DNA of 64,000 nucleotides from Epiperipatus broadwayi (Eukaryota; Onychophora; Udeonychophora; Euonychophora; Peripatidae). Below, piece by piece: positions 49,003 to 61,300 of this stretch. Position numbers and translations under genes: made by a program. The DNA lies in assembly GCA_028023455.1 (NCBI GenBank), contig JAQFVV010012400.1, positions 11,911,748 to 11,975,747 on the forward strand, read 5' to 3'. Below the pieces are notes generated by a model. The model was not told the origin of the DNA, did not search any database, and worked only from the letters and a program-made list of their open reading frames with translations. Numbering within the stretch: the stretch's first letter is position 1; each line of letters begins with the position of its first letter.

Positions 49003-49300
49003 GTTAAAACAGGCAAACCTCACTATACGTATTGCTACACACAGCAAGCTAGAGTAATCAAGATCTAGGTGCAGTGCTCTCAGATCCAAGGCTCCTCATT
49101 GACGAAGGCCACAAGCCAGAAACTAGTCTGGGGATATTGGAGGAGTAGGCACTAAATGGGGATTTTATGCACAAGCCTTCTGGCATCCATTGATTACTCT
49201 AGCTTGCTGTGTGTGGCAGTACGTATAGTGAGTTTTGCCTGTTTCAACAACAGTTATACACAAGCATAAGAATTGGTGGTCATGTGATGTTTATTGGCTT
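49003..49300. mobile_element. Foldback retroelement family A, copy 4
   Basis: A 298-bp insertion between perfect 13-bp duplications AATCCTAACTTTT (48990-49002 and 49301-49313), in the opposite orientation to the 13755 copy. Its ends match that copy (GTTTTGCCTG-type and CCAATAAACATC-type). The short inverted arms (about 49008-49060 and 49190-49250) share private changes: ACACACAGCAAGCT on one side, AGCTTGCTGTGTGT on the other. The first copy has CACTCAGTGCAAGCC and GGCTTGCACTGAGTG at the same places. The arms thus stay complementary although the sequence changed. Confidence 0.85.
49084..49142 (+). ncRNA. Hammerhead ribozyme relic, family A (one core mutation)
   Basis: ATCCAA/TTGGAG outer helix, TCCTCA/TGGGGA inner helix, stem II GGC-CACAA-GCC, GAAA (49119-49122), stem III AC-TA-GT and GTC site with cleavage expected after 49128. 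The core reads TTGACGA, with the invariant first C changed to T, so it is probably inactive. Confidence 0.76.
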
Positions 49301-49313
49301 AATCCTAACTTTT

Positions 49314-50236
49314 AATTGCTGCTTGCAAAAAAAAAAAGAAGTCATGATTATGATGCACTGGAACAATGCATTTGGCTAAAAAGATATTTAATGATTAATT
49401 TGTTGTCATAATATATACATACTTGAGCATGATTTATTACATATAACGATAATAAAATATCACTGATTAGTAAACATATTCTTTCAAATTGTTTTTATTA
49501 GGGATACTCATCATCTCAATTCCATCATAAATAGAATGGGTTTCATACCAAAATCAGTGATTTATATTAATCATTCATTACTGTTATTTCTATAATATCT
49601 GATAAAAGTTGCAAATATAATTTACAGTTGCATTGTTTTTCCACATGTGCTTTAAATAGTTATGCATACATTTAAACTCCTTAAATTGTATTTAATTTTT
49701 GTATGTTCCTTAAAATCACAAAATCTAATGTTTTTAATTTAATTTTTTTGTGGGATGGAAAAGTAAATTTATATTTTATTTTTTGATTCTCACTTTAAAT
49801 GATTATTATATTACCACCATATTAAGACACAAATGCAGGTCTTGTAAATCTTTATGAAATTGTATGTTTTTTTTAAATATTGGACAGCTAGATTAATTTA
49901 TTGTAAAAATTGTCATTAGTTTTCAATTGACAATTCATTATTACAAACAATCAAATTCTTCAAAAGTAATAATTTTGTAATATGTTTAAAAACATTAAAT
50001 GAAATAATATGTTATTTCTTTTCATCATACATTCTTATGGAATTACAACCAACACATTATAAACAATAAATTAATAGTTTCAAGCAAAATGTAATATCAA
50101 TTTCATCCAAGTGCCATAATATTAACAGAAGTCATTTCAGTCTTCTGTATATGGTTTAAACACCATAATAAGGAATCATTATATCTATATATGGAAACTA
50201 AATTCACAACACAAAATCTAATATGTTCTTCAGTTA
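49314..50236. other. Intergenic or 3' UTR sequence
   Basis: AT-rich. The part next to 50236 may be the 3' UTR of the - strand candidate gene. TTTATT (AATAAA on the - strand) occurs near 50066. Confidence 0.35.
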
Positions 50237-50388
50237 CTATAGTTTCATTTCTACAATATTAGGATTTTTTGGCTTTTGGATAGACATTGTCCATAGTAAA
50301 GGCTTGTCTGTATCAATAATAACTTTTCCAGAACCATCAAACTTGTTGCATGTGCTGACTAGAGTACCAAACTGAAGAAGCTGATTAT
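50237..50388 (-). CDS. Candidate terminal coding exon of an unidentified gene
   Basis: On the - strand a pyrimidine-rich acceptor (TTCTGCTTTTAG) is followed by 152 nt: two bases, then 49 codons and a TAG. The frame reads [20 protein letters not shown], then [20 protein letters not shown], then NPNIVEMKL. Composition, codon use and lack of repeats are unlike the surrounding AT-rich sequence, and the residue mix is typical of a folded cytosolic protein. I do not recognise the family. A preceding exon must end one base into a codon; the candidate at 52813-52900 ends in phase 0, so at least one more exon would lie between them if they belong together. Confidence 0.5.
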
Positions 50389-52812
50389 CTAAAAGCAGAA
50401 CAGCAAATTATATTAAAAGGATTATTTCGTAAAAGGGTGTATATTTCATGTATTGACAAAGAAAAATTTAAGAGGGAAGCAAAATAAAAACTTAATTACA
50501 ATTGGTAACATTTATTTAATTATACAATTTAAAATAGAAGTTTAAGAAATAATTTATTCACAATAACTCAATACTTTTAAAACAGAAAATCAACATTAAA
50601 GTAATAATATGACCATGTTATATATGTGTGTGAAACAGACAAAGACCAAAAAAAAAACACTTTCAACATTTTATTCAATTCATAATAAATATTTTAAATT
50701 CTAATGTGTTCAATTACAAAAATTGTTATCTTAGATTATCAGAAACTCAAATTTTGGTTCAAATAAATTAAAAGTCAAAATATATTTGAAAGGTGAAATA
50801 TGGATTTTTATTTTATTTGTTCTCTTTGTAAATGGATAATTACAACTCTTTAAAATAAATTTTGTTAAAACAACTTTTAGCTCAAATATTCTGATTAACA
50901 TTGTAATGAAAAAAAAAACTTGCATTAATATAAAAGAAAATGATGAACAGTGTGAAACAATGAACCATTACAAGTATGTGAAGCAATCAAAGTTTGTTGC
51001 TGTAACTTAGTCAAAATGACTATCCATTAGAAATATGCATTATGAACAGCATTCTAGCCAATGCCTAAAGATTTTTATGATATGGATTAAACTTTAAAGT
51101 CTAAAAATTGTAAACTGAATCAAATATAAAAATTATGAATACTACAACATAAAATCTAGATTGAAGCAATTAATATGAAAAAAAAAAGAGCAATTCTAAT
51201 CACCATTTCAAAGTAGCTTGCAGCTTATCTAAATTAAATCCATAAATGTGCAAAAATGAATTAGAGATAAAATTAAAATTGTGCCAACCACAGAAGTACT
51301 GAAAATGTGCACAACAATGAGAAACCCGGTCTTTATTCTGACTGCCGTGCAAAATAAATTTTGAACATTTGTTTTCAATGAAAAACTTTTTAGTGAGATA
51401 AACAATTCACTCTTCTTTTATATTAGCACATTTATTTTAATTAATGTTATAAGGTTATGTTATGATTAATTTGGGTACTTTAAATAAAGTTATTAAGTAT
51501 GTTTAAAACTATAATATTTATGAAATTATTAATATTTAAGATACAAAAATAAATTGTTAATTAAGTGAAATTTGAAAAATGAAAATATATGAAAAAAAGA
51601 ATTTGTGTATTACATTTAAGGTAAAATGGCAATTCAAAGGTTTAATATCTCATAAATAAAGCTAATGCATATGCGCTTTGTGGATTTTTAACTATAAATG
51701 AATACTCTCACTTCCAAACACAAGATAAAGTCTTTGTGAAAAGATAGAACAAATCCATCTATCTTTTCGACCCAAACATTTATGTATGGACAAATCTTAA
51801 GCATTTGGAAATGAGAGCATGAAGATGTTAAGTGATCACTTTAAATTATTTTTACTATGCTTGAATGAATGACGCTTGTGAAATTTTCTAGAATTTACGA
51901 TACGTCATTCTTATTTAAAATTAAATATATGTAAATGAAATATTTTTTATATAGCGCTATGTTTATAAACTGTAATATTAATAATCAGCCATAAAGCTAA
52001 TGCACATGCGCTTTGTGGATTTTTAACTATAAATGAATACTCTCACTTTCAAACACAAGATAAAGTCTTTGTGAAAAGATAGAATGAATACATCTATCTC
52101 GTAAATAAAAAATTTTATATTATTAGATTAAAAAAAAGTCAATTTTGTTAGAAATAATTTAATAAAAGAAAGTGAATCAGCACTTTTAAATTATGAATTA
52201 AAATAAAGGGCAAACTTTGAAATACTTTAATAAGAAAAATACAAATTTATAATCTAATTGAAATACTAATAGAAACCAATGTAAATTACAAGTATATTGT
52301 TTCTGTTTGGTTCCAATAATAAAATATATAATAATAGCACAAGGAATAGTTAAAATTATATTTCCATCAAGAATAATTATACCATATATAAACTCATTAA
52401 AATTATTCTTTCATAAATTGTAATTAATTTTGAATATTTTTTATTTACTTGAATAATGCATTGCTTTATTGTGTCATTTGAAGGAGTATTTTTTTTTACT
52501 GCTTTAATGATTATATTTTTATTAAAAAATATTTTTAATGCAGTTACAATATAATGCTACAACAAATGATGTTTATCCTATATTTGAAGTCTATTATAAT
52601 GAGAATTGTTTATTTGTTATTAATTAAAAAATTAAAAAGATTTTTGATCTTTTATTTATTAAGCACAGATTTGTATTTAAAGTTAAAACTATCATACATT
52701 TATATATTCAGGAAACTTCTTAAATCATAGTACTAAAGATGCATATAACAAATCATTTAATTCTTTAGCTTACGTAAATAATATTTACTGAGGCTCCCTA
52801 TTCTATTGCCAC
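50389..52812. other. Probable intron(s) of the - strand gene, with direct repeats
   Basis: AT-rich. It contains the direct repeat pair at 51656-51765 and 51991-52100. No further exon could be defended, although a GC-richer stretch at 51270-51370 is a place to look. Confidence 0.4.
51656..52100. repeat. Direct repeat pair of about 107 bp, 335 bp apart
   Basis: Both copies begin AAAGCTAATGCA(T/C)ATGCGC and contain TTTTTAACTATAAATGAATA and AGATAAAGTCTTTGTGAAAA, with only a few substitutions. They may be a short dispersed element inserted twice or the ends of a small element. The sequence between them is unrelated. Confidence 0.8.
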
Positions 52813-52900
52813 CTGTAATAGGTTATAAAAACCAGTGATTAATGCATCTCCAAACCAGTTTCTGTATTTTGCCTTCATAAAGACGACTGGAGATTCAAAC
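52813..52900 (-). CDS. Candidate internal coding exon of an unidentified gene
   Basis: On the - strand an acceptor (TTATTTTTAAG) precedes 88 nt whose only protein-like frame reads FESPVVFMKAKYRNWFGDAL then ITGFYNLLQ, ending at CAG|GTGGCA. The donor is weak. If it is not used, the frame reaches a TAG after four more codons (VAIE), so this could instead be a last exon. The residue pattern is strongly protein-like and unrelated to any transposon protein in the window. The family is not recognised. It may belong to the same gene as 50237-50388. Confidence 0.42.
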
Positions 52901-53470
52901 CTTAAAAATAATGAAGTTATTACAAGTTTAATACAAGTAGTACTAGAATACATATATCAAGTAACCTGAAGAATTTAATGATTTATTATTAACGCTCTTA
53001 ACCAGATAAGATAGCTGATTGCAGTTAATAGAGAAAAAATGATACTAGAATATAAAATTACTGACCAAAAATCAGATCAATATAATTGTTCAAGCAAATT
53101 GGATTGGATTCAAAACTTTAATGTATTTTGGATTTCAGATTTTTTGCTTGAATAGTGAAATAGAGTTAAATATGGTTATTAGATGTATTATTTCCAATTT
53201 CAAATCTCAAACTTAATTGCCAAAAACAAAAGCCAGAAACCATTGTGGAGATGGTCTTTATGTGCATTATCATCTATATTCACTAATTATTCAACTTATT
53301 TCAGATGGTACCAGAGCAGAGGCTGCTCTTATTTTTAAAAATGTGATCAACTAAATAGGAATGTCTACACAAAAACACAAATTATAACTTAGACTTACCA
53401 ATACTATGCATTAGTAATAAGTAGCTAATACATAGATTTAAGTATTGGACACTCAAGCCCAAATTTTTTG
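52901..53470. other. Intergenic sequence, nothing recognised
   Basis: AT-rich sequence before the LINE relics, without defensible exons. Confidence 0.35.
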
Positions 53471-53900
53471 ATTTTCTATTTAAAATGAACATGTGGCCAT
53501 TACCAACATTATATTTCATGAGATATAAGGGAAACATACTTAACATTGACGCTATGTGTGAGTTATGCCACAAATCAGAAGAGAACCAAAAACATATAGT
53601 CTTTAGAGTGTAGTAGCCTACAATACATTCGATCATATATTACAAAAATTTATCAAAAAAAAAAAAAATGCCACTGTAAGTTCAATTATAGAGTCTTTTC
53701 CAAATGCTTGCTTCACAGAAATAAGAAGTACAGCATTCATACGATATGCATTATGGTGCACTTATCTTTACAATAGTAATGCAAGACATTTTAACACATT
53801 TAAAAACAAATTGGAGACAATAAAACAAAGAAATAAAAAAATTATCCCAATCAGACATTTTCGCAGACACTTGGTCACTTGTCCATCAGTGTTTTAACCT
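53470..53900 (+). pseudogene. Non-LTR retrotransposon C-terminal relic
   Basis: The + strand reads KMNMWPLPTLYFMRYKGNIL then AMCELCHKSEENQKHIVF, a C-x2-C...H cysteine-rich block typical of the C-terminus of LINE polymerases. Further pieces follow to a stop near 53900 (IFADTWSLVHQCFNL). Several stops are present. It lies upstream of the polymerase relic at 54500, so the two come from different copies or a rearrangement. Confidence 0.6.
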
Positions 53901-54500
53901 TTAGTGAGATATATTTTCTGTTTCCTAATTTATTGTAAATGATTTAATAATAGTTTAATTCACTGAGTGCTATTGAAAATATTTACTGTGGTATTCTTTG
54001 ATTGTTTTTATATTAATTTTTTTTTTCTTTTAAACTGAAATATCTGTATATATATAACCCCCCCCCTCCCCAAACTGAAATATCTGTATATATAATTTTC
54101 CTTAAATAAAGTTCCTTCTAAAATTAAAATTTTGCACGTCTTTACAATAAATGCACTTTTAATTATCTAAAACAAAAGATAAAAAAATACAGATCTGCCA
54201 GCAAAAAAATGATTTGGACTTTTTTCGTTCATCAAAAATAGATTATGTTAATCATAATTTTTTTTTTTAAAGATAAATTAATTACATTACCAACATAATC
54301 TGATCAATAAATACATATATATCTTTTTCTAGTATAAAAATGTATACTAAAAAAATAAAGCCCCAACTAGAATGGTAAAAGAATTGGATACAATATACCT
54401 TCAACTAAAAATTATTTCCCTTTCAACAACATCTATTCCTTTAATAACTCTTAAACAAAAATACAAACACCCACAACATCTTGGCTAATTATCTATCTAT
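53901..54500. other. LINE 3' tail or spacer with C-run
   Basis: AT-rich with a C10 run near 54058 and the duplicated block AAACTGAAATATCTGTATAT on both sides of it (54033 and 54073). No coding signal. Confidence 0.45.
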
Positions 54501-55960
54501 TAAAAAGTCAAAAATATATATAGCAGATTCCCATAATTGGTCAAAAGGATATATACAATGGCCCTTAGTTATAAACCAAAAGTCATAATACCATCAACCA
54601 TTTTGAAAGATTCAAATGTGATAACTCTAGAAAACATGCTTCCCTTATATACTATCACTTTAAATCCAAATTTCAAACTTATTCCTATCACAAACTTCCC
54701 CCTTTTTTATTTGGACATTATGTTGACCATCATGGAATTACTAAATCTGATATTGTCCACAGCATTCCTGATAATACTCAGCCAGGATCTTATGCAATAC
54801 TCAAATTCCTGCTTAATCATCTCAACCACTTCATAATTCCAATAATTCACAATTTAATTATTTATACAAATCTCTATGGTTCCCTGCCTTAAAAAAAAAT
54901 ATTACTCCTTCCTCCTTGCACAATCTTAGACCCATATTCATGACTCCACTCCTTATTAAAATAGTTGAATCTCTTATTAAAGATAAAATCCAACCATTCC
55001 TTCTTCCTTCATTTTTAAAATTTGTTTGCAAAAAAAGGTGTGGCTACTTCATCAGCAGCTATTTGGTTTAAAGTAATAATAAATCACATTAGGCAATGTA
55101 GAAAAACAGGGCCCATAGCTGTACAATTGGATATGAGGTCTGCATTTGACTCATTCCCTATACCAAAACTAGACAACTACTTCAGGAATATAATATACCA
55201 ATACCATACCTCTACGTACTGGTAAATCTGCTTTTACATAGAGAAGTTTGCATAACTCTCAGTGGAAAAATACTCCCTTGATTTCATCCACATAATTCTA
55301 TTCCTCAAGGCTTACCTCTCTTCACAAATTATATCAACCCCTTTCTTTTTTGGAAATAGATAGCAAAATTCCAGAAATACATATTCCTATAATTAACCAA
55401 ACTGTTAATCATATCTCCTACATGGATGACTCAGTTATTTTTCTCCAATCAAAAAAACTCCTCCCCTACTTGACACTGTACTTAATAATTATACTTTCTT
55501 TAATAAAAACAAGTCTTCTATTTAGAATATTCTTATAAGTAAGGCCATTCCTTCCAATTTTTCCTCTACTTCTCATAAATTTTTAGGTTTCCAATGCACT
55601 TCTCATATAGTGCAATGAAAACTGCTATTCAAAATCAGCTTATCGTTTCAGTAGAAAACATTAATAATATATTATCCAAAGCATACCTTCCAATATATGC
55701 ACAGGCATCACTAGTCAACACTTTAATATTTCATAAAATTATTTCTTACTGATTGCTTTTTTTGTATGAATCATCATTTCTATAAAAGATAAGGTTCTAC
55801 ACCAAACCAGATTATTTATAAACAAACATTCCTTTAAGTACAAGTTTTCAATCATTTTTAATGATGAACAGAATTTAAGAAAAAAATTAATGAAGTTATA
55901 AAAAATATTTTGAGGTAGTATTAAGAATGATGACCGTTTAAAAGGAATATTAGCCAAGAG
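54500..55960 (+). pseudogene. Non-LTR (LINE) reverse transcriptase relic
   Basis: + strand frames contain LRPIFMTPLLIKIVESLIKD-like (54925-54985), then KKGVATSSAAIWFKVIINHI and a polymerase block VQLDMRSAFDSFPIPKL (first catalytic Asp in LDMRSAFDS; 55115-55175). IPQGLPL-like sequence lies near 55300 and the catalytic box ISYMDDSVIFLQ at about 55411-55450. Further pieces (HKFLGFPM-like) continue to about 55960. At least five stops or frameshifts are present. The order A motif, QG, then xMDD identifies a LINE polymerase; the clade was not determined. Confidence 0.8.
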
Positions 55961-56044
55961 AGTAAACCCCTTAGTTATGAGGTAGTTGAGAATTTAACTC
56001 CCAGAAGAGCATTTCTTTATCTTTCTTATTGCATTGCCAAATCC

Positions 56045-56165
56045 ATGTAATATTAATATCATTTACTTTATTAGTTTTACAATGCTTCATATAGTCAATA
56101 GTGGATTATAATTATATGAAGCATTATAAAAGTAATAAAGAAAGTAAATAAAATTAATATTATAT
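56045..56165. repeat. Palindromic hairpin
   Basis: ATTAATATCATTTACTTTATT...ATGCTTCATATA is repeated inverted as TATATGAAGCAT...AATAAAGAAAGTAAATAAAATTAAT, with a loop of about 25 bp centred near 56105. Confidence 0.65.
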
Positions 56166-57880
56166 AAGAGCATTCCTTCCTGTTTAATAATGTGACCAAA
56201 AGGCATCTTCAATATTGAAAGTATGATATAAATATGTAAAATAATATGTATTCAAATTTACAGAAAAAACGTACTAGTAGAGATTTATTTATTATATATG
56301 AGAATGAAAAATTAATTCAAAGTTGGTATATATTATAACGATCCAAAAGAAAGTGAAGATCGAATCTTACCATAATCTTCACTACAAGGGCGCCATCTAG
56401 GCATTTGAACCTAGAAAAATTTATAAAGTAGGCAGATACACACTGATAAGATCCTACTTTATTTTATATTTAAACCGTTAGCCCATTGTCACTAGCTCAG
56501 TGAAGATGCAGAGATAATAATCTATATCTTTAATTTATATCTTACATATAAAAAAATAAAAGCCACTGCCAGTAATTAATACACAAACAATATTTATTTA
56601 CGCACATATATAATCATTTAAATTTGAGGAATAACATTTATTATTTAGATTTTAATATTAATTTTTAATTTAAAGTATTATTTTAAGATTGTTGAGTATG
56701 AATGAATTTAATATTTTTATTAAGATTGTCGAGTATGAATAGACTACATAGATTTGCATTTGAAAAGAAAATATTCTATCACTTATTTAACCTTAGGTCA
56801 AAAGTTCGCAGTCAAACCGGCGTCAATCCATCTGATGCAGTAATGTATTCAATGTAGCATGAAAATACAACAGCACTAAATATGCTATACTGTCAGGAAT
56901 GTACATCTGAACAGTATAGTTAGAGAAAATATTGACTCTTGTCCAATACAGGAATGTTACATCTGTATGGCAAGAAGAACAATAAAATAAAAACTCCATA
57001 GGAAGGGACTGCGGTCCTTTTTGCAGACTTACAATCCCATCCATAGGAAAAAGGGTTTGTGTGATGTATACAGCGATTCTGCACGTAGCGAACCTCATAC
57101 TACATCTACTAATTACACCAATATATCCAATCCATTGACCCAATCTAACTACAAAACAAATAACCTAAGATTACCCTCCCCTAATTAATTAATATAACTT
57201 TACAAATCTATATAGCCATTCATGCCCAACTTAAATTTAACATTTATTTAAATTCGCACAGATGAATTTTATAAAATTTGTTTTATAATGTTGAGTATAG
57301 ATCGGCTGCATAGATTCCATGGTTAAAAACATTTCAAAATAAACATAACCAATCAAAATACAAAGTCATTGATAACGTCAATTGCAGAGGGAATACAAGA
57401 AACCCAATGGCATTCATCATAAGATGCCGCATTGACATCGATGACTTATATATTCTAATCAAATATGAAAACCACAACATAATTAACCGCTAACGAATCC
57501 ATGCAACGTCCATACCCAACTTAAATTTATGCATTTAAATAATTTATATAAATAAATATTAATAGAAATAAAAAAAAATGAAATGATTTTTTTTTTTTTT
57601 AGCAAACTCAAATATATATAATTTAAACATTAATTGTCAATTTGAAAATTAAATAAGAGTTCATTTTAAAATTTAGATTAGCTGAATCTTTAAAAAAATT
57701 GACGAAAGTTCTTAATTACTTTTTTTTTTGTTAATTTGTAAAGTTCATAGCTCACGGTAGAAGAGTCCAGATTCCTGTTTTTAATTCCCATGGCGTCTCC
57801 ATTGGAAGACCAATCTGATGTTCTGGAGGTGACCTAAGCTGGTTTCATTTCAAAATTAGTCATTTCATTTTTTTTAAAAA
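56166..57880. other. Intergenic sequence, nothing firmly recognised
   Basis: A 106-codon - strand frame (56823-57143) shows no known domain. Short similar patches (TTGAGTAT-GA and CATAGATT) occur near 56695-56755 and 57290-57320 and may be an old repeat. A GC-richer patch lies at 57735-57845. Confidence 0.4.
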
Positions 57881-57892
57881 AAAAAGAGAGTG

Positions 57893-58375
57893 TGATATGT
57901 GCGTCCTACCACACATCTCAAACACAAAAAGCTGGCCCTGTCTGGAACTCAATATTTCTCTTTTTATAGTATCCACACAGATTTAACCAACAAAACATCA
58001 CTAATCCATCATTTTCATTCGGGTCCAGGCTGAGGCTTGGTGCTTCCATTGGTCGAGCTAATTCTTTTTATTCTCTTATCTATCTTATCCTCTGACTTTT
58101 TAATTACAGTATATAAGAGCCCCGAGGGCTAGTTTGCTTTTCAATTACTTTATAAAACAATCATTTCCATTTACAAAAATATTTTATCTTTAAATCTTGT
58201 ACTTTTTTATAAGAAAGTACGTTCAAATACTTTTATTTATTAAAAAAAAATATTTTTAAAGTTTTGCATCTGTGCGAATATATATACGTATACACGTTTA
58301 GCTTTTAGTTTTTAATAAATTTATTTTTATTTGCAAACTTAGTTTTTATTTTAAATTAATGTAACGGCATATTTA
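57893..58375 (+). promoter_or_regulatory. Promoter-like segment, possibly a solo LTR
   Basis: After an A-rich and GAGAG tract the sequence starts TGTGATATGTGCGTCC. It then has an inverted CCAAT box (CCATTGGTCGAGC at 58048) and a TATA box (TATATAAGAGCC at 58112) with a GC-rich start region, then AT-rich sequence to about TAACGGCA at 58372. The TG...CA layout, purine tract and internal promoter suggest a solo LTR, but no partner LTR or duplication was found. A host promoter is the alternative. Confidence 0.4.
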
Positions 58376-61300
58376 TATATCATTACAATATATATATGTC
58401 TATATGAAATTGATGACTGAATAGAATATTCGGTTGTCGTCGATGAGCAACCATATCTTACTGGATGGTGCAGTTATCACGCTTAAACTATAAAATATGA
58501 TCATTCACAGGCAGTTAATTATAATCATTTTGATGTGTTTTTTGTAATGCGAAAAAAAAAAAAAAAAAATAGTCTTTTTTAAATATTATTTAATTTTAAA
58601 TATTATTTTTTATTAACATATACAAATTAAATGATAATAATAAATGTAAAATAAAATAAACAAATTACAATTTGATTCGTCTTTTTTAGTTTTCTTTTTA
58701 TTAGAAAAATCAATTTTCTATTGGAGATTTTTTTACTGGGGTTATGGCTTTTTTTGTTGTTGTTTACCGCTATTTTTTATTTCAAATAGAATGACAACTA
58801 AAAGTAAAAGTTGTTATGGTTAGGTTTAGGGTTAGTTTTAGGGTTAGGTTTACGGTTAAAATAAAAAATATCAAAATCGTATTTTTGTAAATATTTTTTT
58901 TTACTAACATCTATTATAAAATAAATGATAACAATAAACGTAAACTATATTCAACAAAGTATAACAGTAGTCGGAGAAAAGAAAGAAACTAAAACTTTTT
59001 TAAACAACGACAAATATATATATATAAAATGTTTATAATATATGCTTTTTATGACATTTAAAAAAACAGTGTACAATTAATTGTACTTTTCTTACTGGAT
59101 ATTTTTGTGTTAACGCTCTTTTTTATTTCAAAAATATACACACGGTACAATCTTAAAATGTCTCGTGGAAATGTTACGAACAGTACGTTACTTGACGCGT
59201 TACCTAATTCCAATTCACTTTATACATATATCTGGTCAACATTTACTACTTTAAACTTCAATACACCACGGTGTAAAAAGTCTGTTAATTATTACTTTAC
59301 AAAATCTGAACATTTCAATACTTTAAAATAAAAAAAAATCCAATGAAAATAACATTTCCATCCAATTGAAAAAAACACACCCTCTCCCCAAGCCGTAACC
59401 ATTTTATAAACTGTGCGAATTGGGAAAATGTATTTGCTGCGTAAACATACATGCTGTACTGCGACGCTTTAGTACAACAAAAAAGTTGTATTATAGAAAA
59501 CGCGGGTTCGAACGTGTTGGCTGCGGAAACGGCATTTTTATATGTTTTAGCGCGAAAACAGCGCCATCCAGTGGGATATGGTGGCTCATCAACAACAACC
59601 GAATATTCATTCTTAGGAATTTGATATTTTTTTTTTATCAAATTGATTGTATTATGATACTCGTTCATTTGAAATTATATTCTTGCCATTATGTCCATTT
59701 AATTGTCATTGCTGGATGGTATGAAAGAATGATAAGACTGATAAGATAAATAGAAAATTGATCTGAATACATATTAATATAACAAAGTATAAACTAGTGC
59801 TACCACAAAATATGTCTTTAAAATGTAAAGGCTACAAAGATAATAAATTAATAGTGATGAAGTTAGAAATATATATAAGATAACAACCTCTAGAAAAAGT
59901 TTATATAAATCGTAGGGAATATTTAAAGAATGTTCAGTTATGAATTGAATTGATAATTGCTTTGTCAATTCATATATTAAAGTAATAGGAAACAAAGGGA
60001 ATCTTGCCAACTGCAGATTTGGCTTAGTGACTACTAAAATAGACTATGTCATGGTAAAATAAAACTAGGTATAGTGAGTGATAATTGAGAAAATTGGATG
60101 ATGATTGTACAAATCCAATGCAGAGGAGTAAGTGTGATTTATTTTATTATATTGATTTGTTTATTTAAAGAAATTTTGCATATTTATCCATGTACACAAG
60201 TGATTATCAAATATTACAATGTAAATAGACTCCAAATTATATTAATTCAAGTACTTAAGGTGCTCAAAGTAGTGATTATTAATAAATTACTTAAGAGTCC
60301 AATATAATAAAACATATGTAATTGAGAAAAATAACCATGCAAACCCAAGAATGAAAATTTACATTATATAATATTTCAGATATATTGCCATGATAAAATA
60401 AAAGTAGGACCACTTAAGTCAAAGATTATTTTAACCTGAGCAGATCAATAATCTGAGCAAGGACGATGTACTCAGCATTCATGAGCTAGACTGAATTAAC
60501 AAACTTGAGACAACTGTTGGTATATATATATTAAAGAAATTATTTGCTTTTCAATATCAGATGTACTGAACACTTTATTACAACTATTAAAAGTTATTGA
60601 CCAAAACATGGACTCCCAAAGAACCAAATTCATTTCTTTAAAATTATTCTTTTGTATGTTACATGACATATTTCATGAACATTTACCAGCTTGTGCCCCT
60701 CCTTATTCACTTTTGAAAAAAATAAAAAGAATTCTGATAAAATTATTATTAATAGCCATCTACCAAAAAAAGGCACAATAATTATGCAATCTTCATAGTT
60801 ATCACTTCTTTTTAGATCATATTAATTTTTTTTTTCTCATCAAGATGTTCAAATACTTTTTCTATATATATAATGAAAAATAATAAATTATATTGTAAAT
60901 ATAAAGTTTGTAGTACATGTAAATATATACATGTGTATGTGTGCACATTTTACATTTACTGATAGAGTTTATATAAAGCTCGTTGAGGTTTTTTCAGTAC
61001 TTCCGCATTATTTCATCTAATTCAGGCAATTAAAAAGTTATATTTACATTTATTGACTGAAGATTACTTTAATACTGAGGTGGTTAAATATGAGGCTCAG
61101 CCTTTTCCTCTAATTAGTTATAGAGATTTCAGAATAGCTTATAGTTGTCTTGAAGTTATGTTACTACATATAAATCAGGCTCTGCATTTAAGTATGTCAG
61201 TAAATGGTATGCTTATATATGATTAAAGCTAAAGTGTAGATGGACTCAAATCCACATTTTACATTTACTGACAGTTTATATATAGTTCACTGGGAATTTC

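Noticed and set aside
56823-57143. 106-codon - strand frame
   Set aside because: No domain, signal or homology recognised, and no splice signals. Probably chance in less AT-rich sequence.
58816-58856. True telomere end
   Set aside because: Only about six degenerate TTAGGG-type units embedded in ordinary sequence on both sides.
59107-59750. Overlapping 70-117 codon frames on both strands in a CpG-richer region
   Set aside because: No recognisable domain, no splice context, and strands compete. Noted as composition only.
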